This document shows, one piece after another, positions 14,463-21,414 of a stretch of 34,698 nucleotides of DNA. The stretch's first letter is position 1; the number at the start of each line of letters is the position of its first letter. A model generated the notes under the pieces. It was not told the DNA's origin, searched no databases, and worked only from the letters and a program-made list of their open reading frames with translations. A program made the translations under genes and the position numbers. Source of the stretch: a virus; IMG/VR virus record IMGVR_UViG_3300042905_000049, positions 1-34,698 of that record; one strand, written 5' to 3'.

Positions 14463-14713
14463 ACACGTACCAGATTAGATTCAATAAGTCTCGTGGACAA
14501 GCTGGGCGCGGTTCGATGGATCACGTCTGGCGCGTCTTTGAAAACGGCAAAGAGTTTCTGTTTAAGAACATTGACATCACGACCCCCGTCAAGAGCGAGA
14601 AAGACGCTAATGGGGTAGACTACAACATCACTTGCCAAGGCTACATGACAATTGATCGAGACACATCGACAGCAGTCATAACAGCCAAGGTGAAAGTGCC
14701 AGAGCCAGCATAA
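14459..14713 (+). CDS. Small conserved phage protein with NKSRGQ start
   Basis: This 84-residue protein overlaps the oxygenase gene by four bases (ATGA) and the following peptide gene by one base. YQIRFNKSRGQAGRGSMDHV, then WRVFENGKEFLFKNIDI and CQGYMTIDRDTSTAVITA, is a pattern I recognise as a short conserved protein of phages including cyanophages. No function is known. The tight coupling to the oxygenase suggests a partner of that enzyme, but the family also occurs away from it. Confidence 0.75.
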   Translation: MNTYQIRFNKSRGQAGRGSMDHVWRVFENGKEFLFKNIDITTPVKSEKDANGVDYNITCQGYMTIDRDTSTAVITAKVKVPEPA

Positions 14714-14805
14714 TGCGAGACTGGGCTGAAGCGTTTATCGTTGCGGCCTTTTTGACCGTCTTCATTATTTGGGGGACTTTTACCCTTGTTTGGCTTTGGG
14801 GTTAA
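14713..14805 (+). CDS. 30-residue single-span membrane peptide
   Basis: The ATG overlaps the previous TAA (TAATG), and the frame encodes 30 residues, MRDWAEAFIVAAFLTVFIIW followed by GTFTLVWLWG. The whole of residues 8-29 is hydrophobic, so it is likely one membrane span with a short charged N-terminus. It sits just before a one-TM protein and the lysozyme, so a pinholin-like or accessory lysis peptide is possible. The tight spacing and the clear membrane segment support a real gene despite the short length. Confidence 0.68.
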   Translation: MRDWAEAFIVAAFLTVFIIWGTFTLVWLWG

Positions 14806-14808
14806 TTC

Positions 14809-15426
14809 ATGAGTGAAGAAAAATTAAACCCTAATTCAACGCTAGACAAGGTGCTGGGCTATGTAGATAGTCCATTCAAGTTATTTGCAATCCTTGTCAT
14901 GGGGGTTGTTGCGTTTGCTGGGTACATGTTTTGGCAAAACCAATCGTTCCTAATCTCTGCGTACCAAGAGCAGAAGAGGATGCCAAGCATCCACGAAGAG
15001 CGAGTTGACGATGCGGCCTCTGTGTTGTTTAAGCACACCGATGCTAAATTTGTGGCTATCTTTAAGGTCAACCCAATCTTAGGCACTCGGGTGCTGTACC
15101 GGCTCTACACCAAAGACGGGCGCAGTAAAGATATGGAAGGTTTGGATGTTGGTCTGTTTACGTCTAACCATGCGAACAACAACGATGTAGTGAAGTTGAT
15201 GGCTGGGGACATTCCTTGCAGTCAGTACCTACGTCCACAGAGTGAATTGGGTATTTGGTACATAGCGCAGGGTGCTAACTACACTTGCCGAATATCCGTG
15301 CCACCTGATCGCAGTCGGTTTATTGGGCAGATTACAGCGGGATGGGCCGCTCAACCAGACAACATGGAACACATCATTTCGATGATGGATATTGCAGCAA
15401 CCATGCTGACTAAACGAGGTAACTAA
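14809..15426 (+). CDS. Single-TM protein upstream of the lysozyme, function unknown
   Basis: This 205-residue protein has a charged N-terminal 24 residues, one hydrophobic segment (residues 25-42, LFAILVMGVVAFAGYMFW), and a long soluble domain. That domain includes DAKFVAIFKVNPILGTRVLY and SELGIWYIAQGANYTCRISV. The N-terminus would be cytoplasmic and the soluble domain periplasmic. I do not recognise the family. The soluble domain may be a small alpha/beta domain with two cysteines. Its place between the 30-residue membrane peptide and the lysozyme suggests a lysis role, such as lysozyme regulation or envelope disruption. A superinfection or sensor role is also possible. Confidence 0.68.
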   Translation: MSEEKLNPNSTLDKVLGYVDSPFKLFAILVMGVVAFAGYMFWQNQSFLISAYQEQKRMPSIHEERVDDAASVLFKHTDAKFVAIFKVNPILGTRVLYRLYTKDGRSKDMEGLDVGLFTSNHANNNDVVKLMAGDIPCSQYLRPQSELGIWYIAQGANYTCRISVPPDRSRFIGQITAGWAAQPDNMEHIISMMDIAATMLTKRGN

Positions 15427-15941
15427 TGGCACAGTTTGAACCTGCTTTTGAGCAAATGATTAGAGATGAGGGCGGCTACGTCCTACATGAAGTGCCCGGT
15501 GATACAGGCGGCATGACCTATGCTGGGATTGCCCGTAACAAAAACCCCCAGTGGAATGGCTGGGCGCTTGTGGATAAGAAAGAATTTGGCGGCTCTTTAA
15601 CGCCTATGGTGCGTGAGTTTTACCGTATTGAATTCTGGGACAAGATGCGCGGCAACGAGATTAACAACCAAGACGTGGCCAACACCATATTTAACTTTGG
15701 TGTAAACGCTGGCATGGGCATGGCGGTCAAGCTGGCGCAGTTGGTGGTTGGCGCTACCCCAGACGGCGGCATCGGCGCTAAAACCATAGAAAAGCTCAAT
15801 CAGATTACGGATGGCCAAAGGTTCAAAGAATCTTATGCCTTGGCTAAGATTGCCCGTTACGTTGAGATATGCAACAAAAACCCCGTGCAGGTCAAATTCC
15901 TCAAGGGTTGGATTAACCGCACATTGAAAGGTCTGGCATGA
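15426..15941 (+). CDS. Endolysin, GH108-type lysozyme
   Basis: This 171-residue protein has catalytic Glu15 in RDEGGY, followed by the family's GDTGGMTYAGI block (residues 25-35). The C-terminal half (TIFNFGVNAGMGMAVKLAQL, then VVGATPDGGIGAKTIEKLN) matches the predicted peptidoglycan-binding domain usually paired with GH108. The enzyme would cut the glycan strand of peptidoglycan at the end of infection. Length is usual for the family and no signal peptide is visible, so release probably depends on the holin encoded next. Start and stop overlap the neighbours, giving one lysis operon. Confidence 0.9.
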   Translation: MAQFEPAFEQMIRDEGGYVLHEVPGDTGGMTYAGIARNKNPQWNGWALVDKKEFGGSLTPMVREFYRIEFWDKMRGNEINNQDVANTIFNFGVNAGMGMAVKLAQLVVGATPDGGIGAKTIEKLNQITDGQRFKESYALAKIARYVEICNKNPVQVKFLKGWINRTLKGLA

Positions 15942-16375
15942 GCTTGCTTGGCGTTGGATCAATTATTGAAGCTGTTGGCAAAGTTGCGGGCGACCTGATT
16001 ACGACCGACAAAGAAAAGATGGAAATGGAGATTGAGCAACGTAAGCTCGATCTTGAAGAAAAGCGTATTGACCAAGCCACGGACTTGGCTCAGATTGAAG
16101 TCAATAAAATTGAAGCCGCTTCGTCCAGCGTGTTTGTTTCTGGCTGGAGACCTGCAATTGGGTGGATTGGTGTAGCCGCTATGGGCTACCAGTTTTTGAC
16201 CTACCCGCTATTTCAGTGGGGATGGAAATGGGCGCAAGCAACTGGATGGATTCCAGCGGGGTTAGAACCCCCTCCTGTACTAGACGCAGACCAGCTATGG
16301 GTGATATTATCAGGCATCTTGGGCATTGCCGGTATGCGTTCTTTTGAAAAGACCAAAGGCGTTGCCAGTAAATAA
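15938..16375 (+). CDS. Holin, GTA_holin_3TM family
   Basis: This 145-residue protein overlaps the lysozyme gene by four bases. It has an amphipathic N-terminal helix (residues 3-22), a charged coiled coil (about 24-60), the conserved SGWRPAIGWIG motif at residues 68-78, a span to about 93, and a second hydrophobic segment (118-135, DQLWVILSGILGIAGMRS). The GWRPAIGW signature is characteristic of the 3TM holin family of gene transfer agents and phages. It would form holes in the inner membrane that let the lysozyme reach the cell wall. Confidence 0.87.
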   Translation: MSLLGVGSIIEAVGKVAGDLITTDKEKMEMEIEQRKLDLEEKRIDQATDLAQIEVNKIEAASSSVFVSGWRPAIGWIGVAAMGYQFLTYPLFQWGWKWAQATGWIPAGLEPPPVLDADQLWVILSGILGIAGMRSFEKTKGVASK

Positions 16376-16384
16376 AGGTAGCCC

Positions 16385-18487
16385 ATGCCATTACAAAAAA
16401 TCCTGTTCAAGCCGGGCGTCAACCGGGAAAACACTCGATACACCACTGAAGGTGGCTGGTATGAGTGCGACAAGGTTCGTTTCCGTCAAGGCAACCCAGA
16501 GAAGATTGGCGGCTGGACCGCATTTGCTTTTGATGTATTCCAAGGCGTATGCCGCTCTCTGTGGAATTGGGTGACGCTTGCTGGCGAGAATTTAGTTGGT
16601 GTTGGCACTAACTTGTATTTTTATATTCTTAACGGTGGCGCTTACTACAACATCACGCCTATTCGTAAGACTGTTACTTTAACTAACCCTTTCGTTGCAA
16701 CTTTAGGTTCTAGCGTTATAAGAATTGCTGAAGTAGATCACGGCTGTGTCAATGGAGACTCTGTTATCTATAGTGGCGCGGGTGTTACAGGGCTTGGCGG
16801 CAACATTACAGCGGCGGTGCTAAAAGGCACTTTTCAAGTAACAGTTATAGATAACGATAACTACACAATTACTGTTTCTGCTACTGCAAATGCTACTGAT
16901 GTGTCTGGTTCTCCCGGCGGCGGTACAGTCATAACGCAGTATGAAGTTAATACTGGAAACACATACCAAGTTCCGCTAACAGGTTGGGGCGCGGGTCCTT
17001 GGGGTGGTGGCACATGGGGCAACGGTAAAGCTGTTCCAACAGCTCTTTATATTTGGAACCAGCAAAACTTTGGCGAAGATTTAATCTACGGTCCTCGTGG
17101 CCAAGGACTCTATTATTGGAGCGCTAACGTAGGCTATTCGCCTATCCAAAGCACAATTAGTATTGCCGCCCCCGGCGTTATTACTCTGCCTACTGGATTC
17201 TCTTTTCCTAATGGCACAACAATTTCGTTTACTTCTACCGGCGCATTGCCTACTGGTCTATCCGTTGGGACTGTTTATTTTGTAGTGAACTCTACAGGCG
17301 GCACATTTAACGTGTCCACAACAATTAACGGCTCTCCAATTACAACCTCTGGCGGACAGTCTGGCCTGCAATTCATTTCTTCTAAAGGTATTAATTTAGC
17401 TGACGCAAGTGATAATGACTGCCCTATCTTTCAGAATAGCCTTATTGTTTCTGATACTTCTCGTTTTGTTCTTGTGTTTGGTACAAACGACTATAACAGT
17501 ACTATTCTTAACCCAATGTTAATTCGGTGGTCTAGCCAAGAAGATCCTTACACATGGACGCCATCAATTACCAATCAAGCCGGTAGTATTCAACTTTCGC
17601 ACGGCTCTGAGATTGTTACTGCTATTCAGACACGTCAAGAGATTATCGTATTTACTGATACGGCTTTGTACTCTATGCAATATGTTGGACCTCCGTTTGT
17701 ATGGAGTTCTCAACTGCTTGGGGATAATATTTCTGTAGCTGGCCCTAACGCTGTAGCACTTGCTTCTGGCGTAATTTATTGGATGGGCGTTGATAAATTT
17801 TATATGTATGATGGCCGTATACAGACGCTTAGCTGTGACTTACGCCGTTATATTTTTCAAGATTTTAATGCTCTACAGTCTCAGCAGGTATACGCAAGTA
17901 CCAATGAAGGCTTTAATGAGATTTGGTGGTTCTACTGCTCTGCCAACTCAAACGAAATTGACCGCTACGTTGTGTATAACTATCTTGAGCGTGTATGGTA
18001 TTACGGCACGATGGGTCGTACTGCATGGTTAGATTCTGGCTTGCTCCCATACCCAATTGCTACAACTTATAACGGCAAGATTGTTCAGCATGAGGACGGC
18101 GTAGACGACGCTGAGAACCCAGATAATCCGCTACCAATCGCGGCAAATATTTCTTCGTCTGAGTTTGATATTGGTGATGGACATAACTTTGGTTTCGTGT
18201 GGCGTATTCTGCCTGACCTGACGTTCTCCGGTTCTTCTAGCTCTACAACACCCCAAGTCACTATGACTTTGTATCCGCTACAGAATTCAGGCTCTGGCGT
18301 TAGTAGCACTGCTTCTGCTTCAGTTGTTAAGAGTTCTACGTATGTTATTACTGAGCAATTTACAGGACAGGTCTACACCCGCGCCCGTGGCCGTCAGTTA
18401 ATATTTAAAATCTCCTCTGCTGATTTAGGCACAACATGGCAGCTTGGTGCTCCCCGTATAGACATTCGTCAAGACGGTAGGAGATAA
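16385..18487 (+). CDS. Tail nozzle / tail tubular protein B-like, with inserted beta modules
   Basis: This 700-residue protein, close in length to T7 gp12 (794), begins with KPGVNRENTRYTTEGGWYEC and then DKVRFRQGNPEKIGGW. That opening is typical of phage nozzle or DNA-stabilising tail proteins. The body has repeated beta blades, including QEIIVFTDTALYSMQYVGPP and VYNYLERVWYYGTMGRTAW, like a beta-propeller. Two extra modules are visible: about residues 98-180 (VDHGCVNGDSVIYSGAGV, then NYTITVSATA) and about 255-332 (TTISFTSTGALPTGLSVGTV). It would close the tail tube under the adaptor. The next gene starts four bases downstream. Confidence 0.78.
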   Translation: MPLQKILFKPGVNRENTRYTTEGGWYECDKVRFRQGNPEKIGGWTAFAFDVFQGVCRSLWNWVTLAGENLVGVGTNLYFYILNGGAYYNITPIRKTVTLTNPFVATLGSSVIRIAEVDHGCVNGDSVIYSGAGVTGLGGNITAAVLKGTFQVTVIDNDNYTITVSATANATDVSGSPGGGTVITQYEVNTGNTYQVPLTGWGAGPWGGGTWGNGKAVPTALYIWNQQNFGEDLIYGPRGQGLYYWSANVGYSPIQSTISIAAPGVITLPTGFSFPNGTTISFTSTGALPTGLSVGTVYFVVNSTGGTFNVSTTINGSPITTSGGQSGLQFISSKGINLADASDNDCPIFQNSLIVSDTSRFVLVFGTNDYNSTILNPMLIRWSSQEDPYTWTPSITNQAGSIQLSHGSEIVTAIQTRQEIIVFTDTALYSMQYVGPPFVWSSQLLGDNISVAGPNAVALASGVIYWMGVDKFYMYDGRIQTLSCDLRRYIFQDFNALQSQQVYASTNEGFNEIWWFYCSANSNEIDRYVVYNYLERVWYYGTMGRTAWLDSGLLPYPIATTYNGKIVQHEDGVDDAENPDNPLPIAANISSSEFDIGDGHNFGFVWRILPDLTFSGSSSSTTPQVTMTLYPLQNSGSGVSSTASASVVKSSTYVITEQFTGQVYTRARGRQLIFKISSADLGTTWQLGAPRIDIRQDGRR

Positions 18488-18490
18488 ACC

Positions 18491-18877
18491 ATGGGCATGC
18501 TTCAGAACCAGAATGCGCCTAACGTACCCGCCGCCCCTGCGCAGTATGAGCAAGGGTTCATGAATCAGTACACCAACGTTCTGAGGCTGTTCTTTAACCA
18601 AATTAACGCGATCCAACAACTTAATTTGGCGCGGTTAAATCTAGACTTAGGCACTTTACCTACCGATGCAGATTACGTTAACTTGCGGTACGGGGATGTT
18701 TACAGAGATACCGAAGGCGGGACTTTGCATGATGGGACTAACGTACTGCGTATCAAAGTACCGGGCAGCATGACTGGCGTATCTGCTTCTGGTGCAGTTG
18801 GATCGGTCAGTGCTACAAAAACAATACCATTAACAGGCGTCTCTAGCACTGGCGCAGTTGGTACAGTTACTCCATAA
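18491..18877 (+). CDS. Small virion protein ending in two ALTGV-type repeats
   Basis: This 128-residue protein has a TAGGAG ribosome site inside the end of the nozzle gene. The N-terminal part (YEQGFMNQYTNVLRLFFNQI, then NAIQQLNLARLNLD) is a helical motif I know from conserved phage structural proteins. The last 40 residues are two copies of the repeat of the gene at 7011-8087: MTGVSASGAVGSV and LTGVSSTGAVGTV, ending at the C-terminus. A small core with a borrowed repeat tail suggests a virion component bearing a surface extension. Confidence 0.77.
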   Translation: MGMLQNQNAPNVPAAPAQYEQGFMNQYTNVLRLFFNQINAIQQLNLARLNLDLGTLPTDADYVNLRYGDVYRDTEGGTLHDGTNVLRIKVPGSMTGVSASGAVGSVSATKTIPLTGVSSTGAVGTVTP

Positions 18878-18906
18878 TATCGACATTAATAACCTAGAGC
18901 AAATAC

Positions 18907-19257
18907 ATGGACATCGACGCTATTAGTAAAAACCCTAAGTACAAGAAGATTGATCTTGACTATGTGGAGTTTGTCGAAGTAGACGACATCTGGGTCCGTT
19001 CCTATACGATTCCAAAGTCTAAGACTGTTTTATCTCAGCATGTCCATACTCACCCTCATGTGACGTTGATCTCACACGGCGCTGTAGAAGCTTGGCAAGA
19101 TGGTGAGTCTATGGGGCGCTTTGATGCTCCTGCTGTTATTACAATACCTGCGGGCAAGAAGCACGCATTCATGGCGCTGACGGATAACGTGGCGTTGTGC
19201 TGTTTACATAATCTTCGCGGCACAGGACTAGAGTCGCCAGAAATCAAGGAGTTTTAA
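18907..19257 (+). CDS. Cupin-fold protein
   Basis: This 116-residue protein has cupin motif 1 as HVHTHPH (His45, 47, 49, 51) with Glu61, and motif 2 as GRFDAPAVITIPAGKKHAF with His86. A metal-binding beta barrel is clear. Candidate ligands are two or three of the clustered histidines, Glu61 and His86. The substrate is unknown; small cupins include dioxygenases, isomerases and non-enzymatic binders. The ribosome site is weak and a 29-base gap separates it from the previous gene. Its place in the tail and ejection region, away from metabolism genes, is odd and suggests a virion-linked or auxiliary role. Confidence 0.82.
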   Translation: MDIDAISKNPKYKKIDLDYVEFVEVDDIWVRSYTIPKSKTVLSQHVHTHPHVTLISHGAVEAWQDGESMGRFDAPAVITIPAGKKHAFMALTDNVALCCLHNLRGTGLESPEIKEF

Positions 19258-19258
19258 T

Positions 19259-21004
19259 ATGCCAATGCTTGCTATATTTGCTGAAGAAGCTGCTCTTGCT
19301 TTAGCGTCTGAGCTTGCCCCCTATGCGGCTGGTGAAGCTGCCCTAGCTGCAAGTTCAGTCCTTGGTGCAGAAGCTCTTATGGGTCTTGGCGCTGAAGCAT
19401 TAGGCGCTGGTGCAATGGGTGGAGCAGAGGCTGCTCTTGGCGCAGAAGCTATGGCTGCTAACGCTGCGTCTGGTGGCGCTGGTGCTGGCGCTGCTAATAT
19501 TAACGCGGCTCAAGTTGCGGCTCAACAGAACGCAGCTACGCAAGCGGCTACACGAGGTCTTGCGTCTGTCCCTCAAGCTATTGCACCCGCATCCGCGCCA
19601 TACGCACCATTGGAGTTGACTAATAATCCATTAAACAGTCCGTTCCCAGAATATTTTGGTTCACAAACTGCTGCGTCTCCTTTTACTCCAAGCGCGCCTC
19701 CTATGGGTATGGAAGGTCAGTTTGCTGCAAACCAATTTATTGAACCGGGTTCCGCTGGTATACCCAGTATGGCAAACACTATTGCCCAAGCTAATATTCC
19801 TGTTACTCCTCCTTCAGCGCTTGAAGCAGGTATGGATAAAGCTGTAAAGTTTGCTAAAGCAAATCCTTTTACTGCAATGACAGGTGCGTACATGGGTGCA
19901 AACATGCTGGGTCTTATGAATCCTTCCGGCGCTACGTTCAACGACAAACCTTATGACGGCCCACTGTCTCGCTATCGTTTAGCGTCTGACTTCCAAGGCC
20001 GCACTGCTAACCCGCTTGATTTCCAATATAAAGGTTATGCGGCAGGTGGCGGCATCATGGGCGCGGGCTCTTACGATATTCCTGTGGGCTACGATGAAGG
20101 TGGCCCCGTTACTGAAGCACAAAAAGATGCAGCTAAAAGAGCATTTGAGTTAGCTAACCCCGGCGGTCTTGGCCCTTCTGTAAATGTTGGTGGGTACGGG
20201 ACTCTTAATTTCCAGAATGACGCTGCATATGATCAATTTAACCAAAACCCTCAAAGCATGACCTTTTCACAAGGTCCGGGCGGAGTGCGATATGTTGAGC
20301 CTAAAGCAGCGGACTACGATACTAGATTTCAAAATTTAAGTATGGGTATGGGCAGTGCTGGAGGTGGCGGCGGTGGTAAACCGGGTTTTGACGAACAAGG
20401 TAACGCTACTATGGCGTTTGCTAAAGGCGGAAGCCTCTCTGACTCTATTGAGCAATACCAAAAAATGTTAGGTGGTCAGCAACAGGCGGCTCCCGCAGCG
20501 TCTCGTGATGTTGGTATCTATTACGATCAAGACCCTGATACCCGCTATCAGGATGCGTTGACTGCTGCGCAGATTCGTCAAGCCAAAGTCAACCAACGTG
20601 CTTATGTTTCTCCCCCTGCTGCTAAGCGCCCCACACCGTTAGGCAAATTAAACATGCCTACAAGCGCTAAGAGTAAGGGTGGCGGTGACGTTGAAGCAGC
20701 AAGTGGTGGCATCATGCATTCAAGTCTTGGTGGTTACGCTGCTGGTGGAAACCCACGACTGCTCAAAGGCCCCGGAGACGGAATGTCAGACAACATTCCT
20801 GCAACTATTAACGGACGTCAACCTGCTCGACTTGCAGATGGCGAGTTTGTAATCCCAGCAGATGTGGTGTCACATCTAGGCAACGGCTCTACGGAAGCTG
20901 GTGCTAAACATCTTCATGCCATGATGAACAAGGTACGCAAGGCGCGTACTGGTAACCCTAAACAGGGCAAGCAGATCAACGCTAAAAAATACATGCCTAA
21001 ATAA
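19259..21004 (+). CDS. Conserved phage protein with Ala/Gly-rich N-terminus and GPGDGMSD C-terminus
   Basis: This is a 581-residue protein. Residues 1-90 are Ala-rich and helical, with AEEAALALASELAPYAAGEA and repeated EAALGAEAMAANAASGGAG. The middle has Gly-rich motifs KGYAAGGGIMGAG and AFAKGGSLSDS. The C-terminal 80 residues, including LKGPGDGMSDNIPATING, RQPARLADGEFVIPADVVSH and LGNGSTEAGAKHLHAMMNKV, form a block that I know from many uncultured phage proteins. It is near the ejection genes, so an internal virion protein is plausible, but the function is not established. Three YA[AK]GG-type motifs fall in it. Confidence 0.78.
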   Translation: MPMLAIFAEEAALALASELAPYAAGEAALAASSVLGAEALMGLGAEALGAGAMGGAEAALGAEAMAANAASGGAGAGAANINAAQVAAQQNAATQAATRGLASVPQAIAPASAPYAPLELTNNPLNSPFPEYFGSQTAASPFTPSAPPMGMEGQFAANQFIEPGSAGIPSMANTIAQANIPVTPPSALEAGMDKAVKFAKANPFTAMTGAYMGANMLGLMNPSGATFNDKPYDGPLSRYRLASDFQGRTANPLDFQYKGYAAGGGIMGAGSYDIPVGYDEGGPVTEAQKDAAKRAFELANPGGLGPSVNVGGYGTLNFQNDAAYDQFNQNPQSMTFSQGPGGVRYVEPKAADYDTRFQNLSMGMGSAGGGGGGKPGFDEQGNATMAFAKGGSLSDSIEQYQKMLGGQQQAAPAASRDVGIYYDQDPDTRYQDALTAAQIRQAKVNQRAYVSPPAAKRPTPLGKLNMPTSAKSKGGGDVEAASGGIMHSSLGGYAAGGNPRLLKGPGDGMSDNIPATINGRQPARLADGEFVIPADVVSHLGNGSTEAGAKHLHAMMNKVRKARTGNPKQGKQINAKKYMPK

Positions 21005-21006
21005 AC

Positions 21007-21414
21007 ATGCCCTTTTATCAAATTAACCCGACTCAATTACCAGAAGTATGGCCCGTTGCTGCTCCCCTTTTGCAAAAAGCAATTGATCTTGACCCTAGTG
21101 AAATAACTATTGAACAAGTTGAGTACGCGGTTCGCACAGGACGTACTTATCTGGTAGTGTGGGAAGAACCGGGAGAAGGTATAACAGGCGCAGCGGCGGT
21201 AGACTTTATTGACTATCCGCGAGAAAGAATTGGGCACGGTAATTTGATGGGCGGTAAAGGAATTATGCGCCCACATGTTATTGCAGAGATGTATAAATGG
21301 ATGAAACTCCATGGAGCCACAAAAGCGCAGGTATGGGCTAGAGGTTCTTTGGTTAATATGTATGAGAAGTTTGGGTTAGAAGTTACCCACCAAGTAATGA
21401 GGATTAAATTATGA
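21007..21414 (+). CDS. GNAT-like protein, T7 gp13-type (DUF2833-like)
   Basis: This 135-residue protein, near the 138 residues of T7 gp13, has the layout of a small GNAT fold: a strand with YLVVWEEPGEGITGAAAVDF, RIGHGNLMGGKGIMRPHVIA, then MYKWMKLHGATKAQVWARGS and YEKFGLEVTHQVMRIKL. The usual acetyl-CoA loop (Q/RxxGxG/A) is not obvious, so activity is doubtful. It sits between the tail module and the two large proteins, as gp13 does between T7 genes 12 and 14. In T7, gp13 is needed for infectivity, and a similar part is inferred here. The stop overlaps the next start. Confidence 0.75.
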   Translation: MPFYQINPTQLPEVWPVAAPLLQKAIDLDPSEITIEQVEYAVRTGRTYLVVWEEPGEGITGAAAVDFIDYPRERIGHGNLMGGKGIMRPHVIAEMYKWMKLHGATKAQVWARGSLVNMYEKFGLEVTHQVMRIKL

